Assembly: GCF_040372805.1 (NCBI RefSeq) | Contig: NZ_BAABWJ010000010.1 | Coordinates: 124,001-188,000 of the forward strand | DNA length: 64,000 nucleotides | Direction of reading: 5' to 3' | Source: Pseudoteredinibacter isoporae_A | GTDB taxonomy: Bacteria > Pseudomonadota > Gammaproteobacteria > Pseudomonadales > Cellvibrionaceae | In this document: positions 1 to 9,264 of the stretch, piece after piece | Layout: the number at the start of each line of letters is the position of its first letter | Numbering within the stretch: position 1 is the first letter of the stretch | Made by a program: the position numbers and the translations under genes | Notes under the pieces: generated by a model | The model's database searches: none | Seen by the model: only the letters and a program-made list of their open reading frames with translations | Told to the model about the DNA's origin: nothing

Positions 1-217
1 CTTTGTACTTGAACATAACGCGCGCACGCTTGAGAGGTGGCGTATTTCTCCAAGCCGGGTAAGCTGCTTGTGCTGCATCAATGGCTTGCCGCACAGTAGC
101 CTGGCTCGCCAGGGCAACTTGCTTGCTGACTTTGCCTGTCGCCGGATTGAAAACATCCTGGCAGCGTTCGGTATCGGCAATGTATTCGCCGTTAATAAAA
201 TGTCCAACAGTGTTCAT
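1..217 (-). CDS. mmsA: Methylmalonate-semialdehyde dehydrogenase (acylating), N-terminal part
   Basis: Only the first 72 codons are in the window; the gene runs off the left edge. The start codon is at 217-215, and the protein opens MNTVGHFINGEYIADTERCQ followed by the NPATGKV motif typical of the MmsA/IolA branch of CoA-acylating aldehyde dehydrogenases. The family oxidises methylmalonate or malonate semialdehyde to propionyl-CoA or acetyl-CoA. It lies downstream of, and on the same strand as, the beta-alanine-type aminotransferase, whose product would be malonate semialdehyde, so the two probably form one catabolic operon. The catalytic Cys lies outside the window and cannot be checked. Confidence 0.85.
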   Translation of the reverse strand, partial: MNTVGHFINGEYIADTERCQDVFNPATGKVSKQVALASQATVRQAIDAAQAAYPAWRNTPPLKRARVMFKYK

Positions 218-277
218 AGTCTCTTCCAAATTAGCTAAAAGGTTTGCTTAAGCACAAACCCGAAATTCGTAACGGTT

Positions 278-1612
278 TTACAGCGCATGAATTGATTCGC
301 CCAGTGCATTCACTAAGCTGTCGATCTCTTCGGCTTCGGTCGTAAACGGCAAGCCCAATTGAATGGTGTCGCCGCCGTAGCGTACGTAGAAACCTTTTTC
401 CCACATGCTCATGGCGACCTGGTAGGGGCGTAACAAGGGTTCACCGGGAGCGGCTTCAAAGGTCAGGCCGGCAGCAAAACCGTAATTGCGAATGTCGCTG
501 ACGTATTGGCAGCCTTTCAAACCATGAATAGCTTCTTCCAATAAGGGCGACAGGCTGGCAACACGCTGGGGCAGCTGTTCTTTTTCCAGGACATCCAAAG
601 CGGCCAGAGCGGCGGCACAAGCAACGGGATGAGCAGAATAGGTGTAACCGTGAGGCAGTTCGAGGATGTACTCGGCACCAGCGGTCTCCATAAAGCAATC
701 GTAGATTTCCTGCTTTACGGCAACGGCACCCATTGGGATGGCGCCATTGGTGAGTTGCTTCGCCATATTGATGATGTCGGGTTTGACCCCAAACGCTTCA
801 GCGCCAGTGTTCGCTCCCATGCGGCCGAAGCCAGTAATAACTTCATCGAAAATCAGCAAGATGTCATGCTGGTCGCAGATTTCTCTTAAGCGCTGCAGAT
901 AGCCCTGTGGTGGTGGAATGACACCCGCAGAACCTGCTAACGGTTCCACAATAACCGCGGCGATGTTACTGGCATCATGCAGGGCGATCATTTCGATTAA
1001 CTCATCTGCCAGATGGGCGCCTTGTTCGGGTTGCCCTTTATTAAAGCGATTTTCGACTGTCATGGTGTGCGACAAGTGGTCGGCATCGACTGCTGTGCCA
1101 TACAGGGCGCGGTTGGCACCTATACCACCGACACTGATACCACCCCAGTTCACGCCGTGATAGCCCTTGGCGCGACCGATTAATTTGGTCTTGCTGGCTT
1201 GGCCGCGTTTTCGCCAATAAGCCCGAGCAATTTTTAGTGCTGTTTCGGTGGATTCAGAACCGGAACCGGTGAAAAAGACGCGGTTGATGCCGTCTGGCAT
1301 AAACTCACCGATACGGTGGGCCAGTTCAAATGCTTTCGGGTGACCGAATTGGAAGGCGGGGGAATAATCCAGCTGTTTAACCTGCTGGGAGACCGCATCA
1401 GTAATTTCCTGTCGACTGTGGCCTAGGCCGGAAGTCCATAGCCCGGAAAGACCATCAAAGATCTTGCGGCCTTCGCTGTCATAGTAATAGTTGCCTTCAG
1501 CCGACACGATTAGGCGAGGGTCTTGTTTGAATTGGCGGTTCGCTGTGAAGGGCATCCAGTGGGCATCCAGCTGGGCCTGGCTCAAACCGGCTTTGGGGTC
1601 TTTATGGCTCAT
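278..1612 (-). CDS. bauA: Beta-alanine/omega-amino acid:pyruvate aminotransferase (class III, PLP)
   Basis: This is a 444-residue class III aminotransferase, full length for the family. The PLP lysine is about K285 in AKQLTNG, and the cofactor-binding Asp is about D256 in IFDEVITGFGR. The N-terminal HWMPFTANRQF and the FTGSGSESTETALK stretch are typical of beta-alanine:pyruvate transaminases. It should move the amino group of beta-alanine or another omega-amino acid to pyruvate, giving malonate semialdehyde. The dehydrogenase gene follows after about 60 bases on the same strand, and a LysR gene lies divergently upstream, matching the arrangement of the Pseudomonas bau locus. Substrate choice (beta-alanine, GABA or diamines) cannot be settled from sequence. 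Confidence 0.88.
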   Translation of the reverse strand: MSHKDPKAGLSQAQLDAHWMPFTANRQFKQDPRLIVSAEGNYYYDSEGRKIFDGLSGLWTSGLGHSRQEITDAVSQQVKQLDYSPAFQFGHPKAFELAHRIGEFMPDGINRVFFTGSGSESTETALKIARAYWRKRGQASKTKLIGRAKGYHGVNWGGISVGGIGANRALYGTAVDADHLSHTMTVENRFNKGQPEQGAHLADELIEMIALHDASNIAAVIVEPLAGSAGVIPPPQGYLQRLREICDQHDILLIFDEVITGFGRMGANTGAEAFGVKPDIINMAKQLTNGAIPMGAVAVKQEIYDCFMETAGAEYILELPHGYTYSAHPVACAAALAALDVLEKEQLPQRVASLSPLLEEAIHGLKGCQYVSDIRNYGFAAGLTFEAAPGEPLLRPYQVAMSMWEKGFYVRYGGDTIQLGLPFTTEAEEIDSLVNALGESIHAL

Positions 1613-1714
1613 GGTTCACATCTCAATCTTGAACAGAGGGTAATTATTGAAATTGGCGCTAGTGTAGTGACTTACTAATGTTGTATAAATGCTACATATT
1701 GAACCTTTAGTGTG

Positions 1715-2683
1715 ATGTTTATGAAACATAAAGTTAACCCCAGTGCACGTGCTACAAAGGCCCCAAAGGCCAGCCCTTTGGGGCAATTGAGCGATATCGA
1801 CCTGCGCTTACTCAGGGTGTTTAAAAGCGTCGTGGAGGCGGGCGGGCTCAGTGCGGCAGAACTGGAACTTAATATCGGGCGCTCGACGATTTCTCGTCAC
1901 CTGAAAGACCTTGAGATACGTCTGGGAATGAATCTGGCGAAACGGGGGCGTGGAGGGTTCGCGCTGACCGAGGAGGGAAGCAACATATATCGCGCGACTC
2001 TGAATTTACTGGGCTCCATCGAGAGCTTTCGCAATGAAGTGAATGGCATTCAGCAGAGTTTGACTGGCAAGCTCAGTATCGCTTTGTTCGACAAAACGGC
2101 TGGAAACCCTGCTTGCCATATTGATAAGGCTATCGCCCGCTATGTTTCGATGGCCCCGGAAGTTGCACTTGAGTTACACGTTGAACCGATCAATGTCATC
2201 GAAAAAGGTGTGATGGAAGGGCGTTTTCAATTAGGCGTAATTCCTGCCCACCGTGAGTCCAGCAGTTTGAATTATGTGCCTTTGTTCGATGAGCAGATGT
2301 ACTTGTACTGTGGCAAAAATCATCCATTGTTTGATCAAGATGACACTGTGATTCGCAATAGTGAGGTGTTGCAATATCCCTATGCTGGTTTGGGTTACCA
2401 CTCTCCGAATATGGAAGTGGGGCAGCGACTGTCCATGCAGCGCAGTGCAACGGCCTATGATCAGGAAGCGATTGTGCATCTGGTGCTATCAAATTGTTAC
2501 CTCGGGTATTTGCCAGAACACTATGCCGCTCCTTGGGTCAGGCGAGGCGAGATGCGTGCGCTCGCCTGTGACGAATTTCAATATTTGTGTCAGTTTCTGG
2601 CCATCAGTCGAGTATCACCCAAGCCCTCGCGTATTCTGCAAGGTTTTATTGAATGCCTCGCAGCTGAGCATCCATTTGAATAA
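1715..2683 (+). CDS. LysR-family transcriptional regulator, BauR-like
   Basis: About 322 residues. A short basic leader precedes an N-terminal winged helix-turn-helix (about residues 25-85, with LRLLRVFKSVVEAGGLSAAE and IGRSTISRHLKDLE), followed by a LysR substrate-binding domain. Three starts are close together (GTG 1712, ATG 1715, ATG 1721); no ribosome site clearly decides among them. It is divergent from the aminotransferase with about 100 bases between them, the usual geometry for a LysR regulator and its target. I infer that it activates the aminotransferase/dehydrogenase operon in response to beta-alanine or a related compound. Confidence 0.85.
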   Translation: MFMKHKVNPSARATKAPKASPLGQLSDIDLRLLRVFKSVVEAGGLSAAELELNIGRSTISRHLKDLEIRLGMNLAKRGRGGFALTEEGSNIYRATLNLLGSIESFRNEVNGIQQSLTGKLSIALFDKTAGNPACHIDKAIARYVSMAPEVALELHVEPINVIEKGVMEGRFQLGVIPAHRESSSLNYVPLFDEQMYLYCGKNHPLFDQDDTVIRNSEVLQYPYAGLGYHSPNMEVGQRLSMQRSATAYDQEAIVHLVLSNCYLGYLPEHYAAPWVRRGEMRALACDEFQYLCQFLAISRVSPKPSRILQGFIECLAAEHPFE

Positions 2684-2717
2684 TTCGTATTAACCTTGAA
2701 AAGATAAGACGGCGACT

Positions 2718-3368
2718 ATGCAAGAGTATTTACAAGCGACTGAGTTTATTGAGAGCAATCACCCGGATGTATTGGCTTTTGTTGATCAACACATGAGTGG
2801 GGAAGACGAATTGTCAAAGGTATTGTCGTTGTACTATGCCGTGCGCGATCAAATTTTTTATGACCCCTTCACGGCGGACTTGAAAGAACAGGGGTTTAAA
2901 GCCAGTCACCTTTTGGAGGTGCAACGAGGTTGGTGTGTGCCTAAAGCTATTTTGTTAGCGGCGTGTTGTCGTGCCATTGGCGTGCCTGCGCGATTGGGCT
3001 TTGCGGATGTCACCAATCATTTGTCGACCGAAAAAATGCGACAAGCGATGGAAACCGATGTGTTTTATTGGCACGGTTATACCTCGATTTATTTGCAAGG
3101 CAAGTGGGTGAAAGCAACGCCGGCATTCAATATTGAATTGTGCACCAAGTTTGGCTTGAAGCCCCTTGAATTTAATGGCGTGGATGATTCTCTGTACCAT
3201 GAGTTTGATCAAGCGGGGAACCGGCACATGGAATATCTCAATGAGCGCGGCGAATATGCAGACCTGCCTTATGATGAGTTAATTGCTGACTTCCATAAAT
3301 ACTATCCCAAAATGAGTGCGCTATACGGATTGAGCTTTGACGAGGAAGTGGCCTTAGAAGTGCAGTGA
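2718..3368 (+). CDS. Transglutaminase-like cysteine protein
   Basis: This 216-residue protein has a transglutaminase-core fold. The nucleophile Cys sits in RGWCVPKAILLAACCRAIG, and the His is in YWHGYTSIYL. The third catalytic position, normally Asp in a vDpT motif, reads KATPAFN here, as I recall for this bacterial subfamily. It has no signal peptide, so it is probably cytoplasmic. It starts 35 bases after the LysR gene on the same strand and ends just before a strong terminator, so it may be co-transcribed with the regulator. The substrate is unknown; peptidase, amidase or an inactive fold are all possible. Confidence 0.75.
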   Translation: MQEYLQATEFIESNHPDVLAFVDQHMSGEDELSKVLSLYYAVRDQIFYDPFTADLKEQGFKASHLLEVQRGWCVPKAILLAACCRAIGVPARLGFADVTNHLSTEKMRQAMETDVFYWHGYTSIYLQGKWVKATPAFNIELCTKFGLKPLEFNGVDDSLYHEFDQAGNRHMEYLNERGEYADLPYDELIADFHKYYPKMSALYGLSFDEEVALEVQ

Positions 3369-3385
3369 GGTAACGCTGGGATAAG

Positions 3386-3426
3386 ACACACAAAAAAGGC
3401 CGCATATAGCGGCCTTTTTTGTGTGT
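3386..3426. terminator. Bidirectional rho-independent terminator
   Basis: A perfect 18-bp stem (3386-3403 with 3409-3426) has a 5-base loop. The arms contain an A6/T6 run outside a GGCCGC core, so it yields a U-tract in either direction. It separates the convergent transglutaminase-like gene and histidine kinase gene. Confidence 0.9.
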
Positions 3427-3447
3427 GCTTGCATCTTTCGCTAAGCC

Positions 3448-4845
3448 TTAAAACTTTCCACGTTTTAAGCGAACTTCAATACACAGTCCGCCATTGGCAT
3501 GGTTGTACGCACGAATCGAGCCATCGTGCAGTTCAACAGTGCGTTTACTGATGGCGAGGCCCAAGCCATAGCCGCCGCTGCTGCGAGCACGGGCTTCATC
3601 CGTGCGGAAGAATGGTTTAAAGATGTCGTCCAGATTTCCGGCAGGAACGCCACGGCCTTGATCGCGAACAGTAATTTTATAGTGCTTGTTGTTCGTGTCA
3701 TCAAGCTCGACGGAAACGGTGGTATCTTTGGGTGTGTAGTGCAAGGCATTCCGCACAATATTTTCAAAAACACCAATCAGGCTGTTGCCGTGTGTGGCAA
3801 CTAAGGCGTCCTGAATGGGGGTTTCCAAGGCGAGGGTTACGCCTTTTTCACTGGCGCCGCAGCGATATTCTTCGACCAGGGTTTCCAGCAGAATTTTCAA
3901 GTCAATGGTGTCGCACAATTCCCAGGCCGCTGTATCGGTCATCGGCATCGAGAGGATGTCGGAAATGATTTCATTCAGGTAATCGGCCGATTCTTTAATT
4001 TTCACCAGCTCTTTATCGATGTCTGAGCCACAGCAACGAGATTGGGCGATGGCCAACGCAAACTGTAAGCGTGCCAAGGGTGAGCGCAACTCGTGGGACA
4101 CGTCTTTGATCAGGCGTTGCTGCTCCTGCATGGATTTATCCAAGCGGGCAGTCATATGGTCAAATTCGAGACTGAGCTCAGCGATTTCATCGCGGTTCTT
4201 CACTTTACAGGTCGTGAATTCCTGGGAGATGCGAACGCTCAAATCACCTGCGGCGATGCGGCGTGTTGCCTGACGCATAATGTCGATACCGCGGCTCATG
4301 CGCTTGGCGAGAATAAAACAAGCCGTACCGGAAATCAGAATGGAAATCAGCAGGGGTAGCCAGATGTTGTAAAAATACAGTTGCCACCACAGGCCAGTAT
4401 CATCCGGTGTATCGTAGGTAATGATTTTTACCCAGTCACCGTCGGGCAACAACACCTGGCGACCAACATAGGAACTCCCGTCTTTGCTGAAATGGGCAAA
4501 GGGCTGTTCCGGACTCAGTTGATTCAAAATGCGTTGGCCCCCTGCGGGGATGGGCCGGTGCAGTAAATCTTCACCGTATTGATCAACAACGAATACCAGG
4601 CGAGTGGCGTTGTCCTGCATGGACTCCATGCCCGAACGGATATCGTCAAGGCTGTAGTTTACCGCCTCGCGGACCACCTCGCGCAGTAATCGCGCAGCGG
4701 CGGTTGTTTGTTCAATATCGGAATTGGAAGAGAGGTGCTTGTCAGGGCGTAAATCCAGCCAATGCGTGGCCAGACCGGTGCCCACAATCATTAAAATGGT
4801 GATGCACCAAAAACCGATAAACAGTTTAACGTAGACTTTGGTCAT
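3448..4845 (-). CDS. cpxA: Sensor histidine kinase, CpxA-like
   Basis: This 465-residue membrane kinase has a first transmembrane helix at about residues 7-27 (LFIGFWCITILMIVGTGLAT) followed by HWLDLRPDK. A periplasmic sensor region and a second helix at about 165-185 follow, then a HAMP domain, a dimerisation/phospho-acceptor box IKDVSHELRSPLARLQ and an ATPase domain (VRNALHY, DQGRGVP, GGYGLGLAI). It is encoded 6 bases after the response regulator, so the two are co-transcribed. The overall design resembles CpxA, which senses envelope stress in enterobacteria. RstB-type kinases are an alternative, and no CpxP-like gene is next to it. Confidence 0.82.
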   Translation of the reverse strand: MTKVYVKLFIGFWCITILMIVGTGLATHWLDLRPDKHLSSNSDIEQTTAAARLLREVVREAVNYSLDDIRSGMESMQDNATRLVFVVDQYGEDLLHRPIPAGGQRILNQLSPEQPFAHFSKDGSSYVGRQVLLPDGDWVKIITYDTPDDTGLWWQLYFYNIWLPLLISILISGTACFILAKRMSRGIDIMRQATRRIAAGDLSVRISQEFTTCKVKNRDEIAELSLEFDHMTARLDKSMQEQQRLIKDVSHELRSPLARLQFALAIAQSRCCGSDIDKELVKIKESADYLNEIISDILSMPMTDTAAWELCDTIDLKILLETLVEEYRCGASEKGVTLALETPIQDALVATHGNSLIGVFENIVRNALHYTPKDTTVSVELDDTNNKHYKITVRDQGRGVPAGNLDDIFKPFFRTDEARARSSGGYGLGLAISKRTVELHDGSIRAYNHANGGLCIEVRLKRGKF

Positions 4846-4851
4846 GACGAA

Positions 4852-5556
4852 TCAGGCGTTGCTGAGCTTGCCGCTGACGGTCAGCATATAGCCAGCGCCA
4901 CGGATATTGATGATCAGCTCTTTGGAAGCGCCTTTTTCAGCGAGCTTCTTGCGCAGATTACTTACATGGACATCAATGCTGCGGTCATAGGGGGTGAGTT
5001 TTCGGCCCAGGGCCTGTTCGGTCAGGGCTTCTTTACTGATGACCTGCCCGGAGGAGCGCATCAACAGTTCCAGAACGGTAAATTCGGCACCGGTCAGGGT
5101 AAGTGGTTTGTTGCTGTAGCTGGCAGAGTGAGCGCTGATTTGCAGCTCTAATTGATCGACGACAAGATGGTCACTGGGCTGTTCGGGCTGGGTCTGGTCG
5201 ACACGACGCAAAATCGCGCGAATACGGGCGACCAGTTCGCGGGGATTGCAGGGTTTGGGCAGATAATCATCAGCGCCCATTTCCAGGCCCACAATGCGAT
5301 CCACATCTTCACCCTTGGCGGTCAGCATTAATACTGGGGTTTGACAGTAATCACGCAGCTTGCGCAGAACCTCGAAGCCCGTATATATCGGCAGCATTAC
5401 ATCGAGAACGATCAAGTCAAAGCTACCTTCGGCCGTCGCGTCCAAAGCCGCTTGTCCGTCATGCACCATGGTGGTTTCAAAGCCTTCGGTGGATAAAAAC
5501 TCACCTAATAGGGCGCAAAGCTCCTGATCATCGTCCACAAGTAACAGTTTTGCCAT
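4852..5556 (-). CDS. cpxR: OmpR-family response regulator, CpxR-like
   Basis: The receiver domain (MAKLLLVDDDQELCALL, phospho-acceptor Asp in LIVLDVMLP, conserved Lys in YLPKPCNPRE) is followed by a winged-helix DNA-binding domain ending in IINIRGAGYML. The start at 5556 gives 234 residues and is preceded by a GGAAAA ribosome site. An upstream in-frame start would add nine untypical residues. Together with the kinase 6 bases downstream it forms a complete phosphorelay. The assignment to Cpx rather than another OmpR family rests on overall resemblance only. Confidence 0.85.
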   Translation of the reverse strand: MAKLLLVDDDQELCALLGEFLSTEGFETTMVHDGQAALDATAEGSFDLIVLDVMLPIYTGFEVLRKLRDYCQTPVLMLTAKGEDVDRIVGLEMGADDYLPKPCNPRELVARIRAILRRVDQTQPEQPSDHLVVDQLELQISAHSASYSNKPLTLTGAEFTVLELLMRSSGQVISKEALTEQALGRKLTPYDRSIDVHVSNLRKKLAEKGASKELIINIRGAGYMLTVSGKLSNA

Positions 5557-5864
5557 AGGGTTTTCCGCTATCGATCTAATCACAGGGCGCTAGTTTGCCT
5601 GACTCGTTCTGTGCCGTCAGTGCCTATTACTCTTCTTAACATAGCTCTTAACATTGTAAGGTCATAGAGCTACAAGCCGCATGGGGCTTGTATTCTGGCA
5701 CATTGTATACAGTTTTAGAGGGTCTATTTTTGCCAAAACCTGGCGGCATTTCAGAGCCAATTGAGAGGGGTTTGCACCTAATGCTTTTAGCTGCCAAAAT
5801 CCGCAGCTCGATTATTGGGGTCCGTTCGGGCTTCCAGCAGGGTAAACCCAGGAGATAGACATAC

Positions 5865-6410
5865 ATGACGGCAGCAATTGGCTTATTTTTCGGCAGTGAT
5901 GAAGGTAATACCGAGGCCGTGGCATACCGTATCCAGCAGCGTTTGGGCGAGGAGTTTGTGGATGTTATGGATATTGCCGATGTCACCCAGCTGGAGTTTG
6001 CCGATTACGAGCGCATTGTTCTGGGAATCCCAACCTGGGACTTCGGGCAGATTCAGTCAGACTGGGAGGAATTCTGGGATGATGTGTCCGAGGTCGACTT
6101 CAGCAATAAGTGTGTTGCTCTGTTTGGCCTGGGCGATCAATTTGGCTACGGGGATTACTTTCTGGATGCGATGGGCATGTTGCACGATGTCGTCAAATCC
6201 AAGGGCGCTCAGATCATTGGGTACTGGCCAACAGAAGGTTATGACTTTGAGGCGTCCAAAGCCTTACTCCCTGAACAGAATTTGTTTATGGGGCTGGCCA
6301 TTGATGAAGACCAGCAGGAAGAGATGACCGCTGCGCGTTTGAATCGATGGTGCGAGCAGATTGTGGCTGAGTTTGAGCTGGAGATTCCCGTCGAATCCTT
6401 GGACGACTGA
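5865..6410 (+). CDS. fldB: Long-chain flavodoxin FldB
   Basis: This 181-residue FMN protein carries the phosphate loop GSDEGNTEAV, the GIPTWDFGQIQSDWEEFW segment, and GLGDQFGYGDYFLDAMGMLH, which closely follows enterobacterial FldB. The long C-terminal half (GYWPTEGYDFEASKAL, WCEQIVAEFE) identifies the long-chain class. Flavodoxins are soluble one-electron carriers that replace ferredoxin under iron limitation or oxidative stress. An AGGAG ribosome site precedes the ATG. It stands alone, divergent from the CpxAR-like pair. Confidence 0.9.
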   Translation: MTAAIGLFFGSDEGNTEAVAYRIQQRLGEEFVDVMDIADVTQLEFADYERIVLGIPTWDFGQIQSDWEEFWDDVSEVDFSNKCVALFGLGDQFGYGDYFLDAMGMLHDVVKSKGAQIIGYWPTEGYDFEASKALLPEQNLFMGLAIDEDQQEEMTAARLNRWCEQIVAEFELEIPVESLDD

Positions 6411-6613
6411 GCTTGGAAACGCGTTCTGTCTGTTTATATCCACCGTTGGTACATGAGCGCCTGTTAAGCCTTTCTGAAAACGAATCATAATAGAGTCATA
6501 GAGTTGCTATGGCTTTATAAGATGGAACTCTGAAAGGAATCTGGCTTGCTAATACAGATTGGTGTCGCTAAGATTTAAACAATAATTCAAATTTGCCTCT
6601 GAGGCGTATTCCC

Positions 6614-6739
6614 ATGCTAATTCCGGTGAAACAAGTGGCTGCCTGCCACAATTTCTATCTGCGTAGCGCCGCTGCTATGTGGGCCGGGTTTGCTCATACC
6701 CGCCGTAATCTGGAAATAGATTGCTGGCCTCCTGAATAG
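6614..6739 (+). CDS. Possible 41-residue small protein
   Basis: The gap of about 410 bases between fldB and the MATE gene holds one candidate small ORF. It starts at ATG 6614, about 8 bases after a GAGGCG sequence that could serve as ribosome site, and ends at 6739. The product is mixed in character (MLIPVKQVAACHNFYLRSAA at the start, then an aromatic segment and ...IDCWPPE). I do not recognise it. It could equally be non-coding leader sequence of the exporter gene; no repeat or RNA gene was seen in the rest of the gap. Confidence 0.2.
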   Translation: MLIPVKQVAACHNFYLRSAAAMWAGFAHTRRNLEIDCWPPE

Positions 6740-6823
6740 CTTACTTTTTCAAGCGCTACAACATTAGAAGGCCGAGCATTGATGCTCCGTCTTCGCCCTA
6801 TCGTTTATAACGAGCCTTGAACT

Positions 6824-8215
6824 ATGTTTGTGAATAAATCTTTCTCATTTTTTGGGCGTGAAGCCCTGCATATAATGCGCTTGGGCATTCCTTTAATGAT
6901 TGCTCATGTCGCTATGGTTGGCCTGGAAGTCGTGGATACCATGATGGCTGGCCAGGTCAGCAGTACGGAACTGGCTGGCCTTGCCGTGGGTGCCAACATC
7001 TGGTTGGTTATCGAGCTGTTTATGGGAGGCTGGATCAGCGCAACCACGCCACGTTTTGCTCGCTTGAAAGGCGCAGGCAAACCGTCTGAAATTCGCCATG
7101 AAGCCCAACAGGCGATACTGATGGCGCTGGGCATCGGTACGCTGGCCATGTTACTGATCTGGTCCATCGTGCCGCTGCTGTCTCATCTGGGCACCAGCTC
7201 CGAGGTGACCGAGATTGCACAGTCTTATCTCTCAATTATTGCCTGGGGCATGCCTGCCAGCGGCGTCATTTGGGTGATGTTGTGTTTGTGTGAAGGCTGT
7301 GGCGATATTCGTTTTTCACTGGGCTCCAGCTTAATTGTGCTGGCATTGAACGCCGTACTGGATTACATCTTTGTGTTTGGTAAATTCGGCATGCCGGCTA
7401 TGGGGGCGGTGGGCTGCGCGCTGACCACCCTGAGTATTTATTTTCTCTGGGCAATGATGGGCGTGGCGTATATTGAAACTGTGCCTGAATTCAAAGCGAT
7501 GAAGGTGTTCCGAAGCTTACCGCGTTTGGATTTGCCGCGTTGGCGGGCCATTTTTATGTTGGGCTTGCCGATCAGTTTGTCGCTGCTTGCCGAAGAAGGT
7601 TTTTTCAGCGTGACAGCCTTGCTGATTGCGCCACTGGGGACTGATCCTCTGGGTGCGCACCAGATTACTTTGCAAATCGTGGCCTTGGTGTTGATGCTCA
7701 GTTTAGGATTGGGGCAGGCAACTTCGATTCGTTTATCCAGCAGCATTGGTTCTGGAAAACCACTGCTGGCTGCGCGGCAGGCAAAAGTCGGTTTAAGCAT
7801 CTGCCTGTCCTATGCCTTTGTGTTTGGTTTGCTGATTGCTTGGCAGCCGGGAATGGTCATTTCGCTGTTTACGCAAGACAGTGGCATTGCGAATTTGTCA
7901 CTGGCGATGTTGGTATTTGCGCCTATGTTTTTGTTGATCGATTCGGCGCAGGTGAGTGTTGCACAAATACTCAGGGGATTTGAAGACACCAAAGTGCCGA
8001 TGATGTTTCAAGTGTTTGGCTATTGGTGCCTGGGCTTCCCTTTGGGTTACAGTTTAGGTGCCACGGATTATTGGGGCGAGAACTATGGCATTTACGGTTA
8101 TTGGTCTGGCTTCCTGGCGGGCATTATCGTCAGTGCAATTCTGTTGAATATACGCTTACAAATTATGTTGAGGCGTTTGGTCGAACCTACCTCGCCTGAG
8201 CTGCTGCCGGATTAA
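6824..8215 (+). CDS. MATE-family multidrug/Na+ antiporter, NorM-like
   Basis: This 463-residue inner-membrane protein has about twelve hydrophobic segments arranged as two related halves. The first half begins ALHIMRLGIPLMIAHVAMVG with the family motif VDTMMAGQ, and the second begins LGLPISLSLLAEEGFF. MATE proteins expel cationic drugs and metabolites in exchange for Na+ or H+. Length is normal for NorM/YdhE. The gene stands alone. Substrates cannot be predicted from sequence. Confidence 0.9.
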   Translation: MFVNKSFSFFGREALHIMRLGIPLMIAHVAMVGLEVVDTMMAGQVSSTELAGLAVGANIWLVIELFMGGWISATTPRFARLKGAGKPSEIRHEAQQAILMALGIGTLAMLLIWSIVPLLSHLGTSSEVTEIAQSYLSIIAWGMPASGVIWVMLCLCEGCGDIRFSLGSSLIVLALNAVLDYIFVFGKFGMPAMGAVGCALTTLSIYFLWAMMGVAYIETVPEFKAMKVFRSLPRLDLPRWRAIFMLGLPISLSLLAEEGFFSVTALLIAPLGTDPLGAHQITLQIVALVLMLSLGLGQATSIRLSSSIGSGKPLLAARQAKVGLSICLSYAFVFGLLIAWQPGMVISLFTQDSGIANLSLAMLVFAPMFLLIDSAQVSVAQILRGFEDTKVPMMFQVFGYWCLGFPLGYSLGATDYWGENYGIYGYWSGFLAGIIVSAILLNIRLQIMLRRLVEPTSPELLPD

Positions 8216-8338
8216 AATTTCCGCCTGGCGCTGAATTGTGGGCATTGACTGACGATGATGATCCCGAAAGCAGTACGGAACCGGATTTTAATGGTATTTT
8301 GATCAGCGATATTTTTTCAGCTGATGGTTTATGCCGGT

Positions 8339-9073
8339 TTATGTCAATTCAGCTTTGGCCTTGTTAATGATCTTTTGGTGCAAATCTCGATAGTGTCGAC
8401 TCTGTGTCTGTGCAGAGTTGACAATTTCAGCAAAAATCTCCTGGGCTCTTTCGTAGGAATGATTGGCGGATAAAAATTTCGCGAAATAATAGGCTGCGTC
8501 GGGGCCGCTGTAATAATTGTAGAGCGTTTCGTATTCGTGCTGGGCATCGGCGATTTTATCCAGTTTATCCAGCGATCGAGCATACAGCAGGTGGGCGTCC
8601 TGATGTTTGAATTCCGGATTCTTTTCAATCAGTTCATCGAGAATCTGTTTGGATCGTTCGGCATTACCGAGGCCGAATTCAGCGGTGGCCAAACCGAACA
8701 TTATATTGGGGTCGTCGGACAGAGGGCCATTCAGACATTTTTCAAACAACTGCCTGGCTTCATCATGGAGTCCTTTCTCCAGACAGGCATTGGCCAGATT
8801 CATGGCGTTCTCGACGGTATCCGATTGTTGATAACGTGCGGAGGCCTCATTAATGCTCTTGTTGGGATTGAGCGCTTCTTTGACCTTACGGCTGGCTTTG
8901 CGACCCTGGCGGGTATTCCCCAGATCAGGGAGCACTTCAAGAACTAAGTAGGCGAGCATGCCCGCCACGGGTAACACCAAGACGATCCATATCCAGGTTG
9001 TACTGCGTCCGGTTTTAACAATATGCACAACAAACGCAAATTGAATAAGGACCGATAAAATGAGAAACACCAT
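8339..9073 (-). CDS. Membrane-anchored TPR protein with PLDc_N-like N-terminus
   Basis: The start at 9073 is preferred over an in-frame start 33 bases upstream because AAGGAG lies about 10 bases before it. The 244-residue product begins with two hydrophobic helices (MVFLILSVLIQFAFVVHIV, and WIWIVLVLPVAGMLAYLVLE), like the phospholipase-D-nuclease N-terminal domain. A charged linker and several tetratricopeptide repeats follow (about residues 80-235). TPRs are protein-interaction scaffolds, so a role in organising a membrane complex is likely, but no partner is encoded nearby. It is convergent with the MATE gene. Confidence 0.75.
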   Translation of the reverse strand: MVFLILSVLIQFAFVVHIVKTGRSTTWIWIVLVLPVAGMLAYLVLEVLPDLGNTRQGRKASRKVKEALNPNKSINEASARYQQSDTVENAMNLANACLEKGLHDEARQLFEKCLNGPLSDDPNIMFGLATAEFGLGNAERSKQILDELIEKNPEFKHQDAHLLYARSLDKLDKIADAQHEYETLYNYYSGPDAAYYFAKFLSANHSYERAQEIFAEIVNSAQTQSRHYRDLHQKIINKAKAELT

Positions 9074-9264
9074 GCTTGAAACACTCCTTCGTTTGCAAAA
9101 CGCCATTAAAAATCAGTAGGCGCAGGAATTCTATCGAACGTCGGTAGGATATTCACCTCAAAATGTAGGGATTTACCGTTGTGAAGACAGGGGATGAAAA
9201 AAATGGGAACTGGATCCGGAAATAAAAAGCAGCCTGAGTTCCATTCAAGCTGCAGGGCAAGTGC

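Noticed and set aside
1665..1677. TAGT-N5-ACTA in the divergent bau promoter, as LysR site
   Set aside because: Only four-base arms; such a match is expected by chance.
8202..8366. Open, acidic frame directly after the MATE gene
   Set aside because: It has no proper start and runs into the end of the TPR gene. It might be a lost C-terminal extension, but no homology can be shown by eye.
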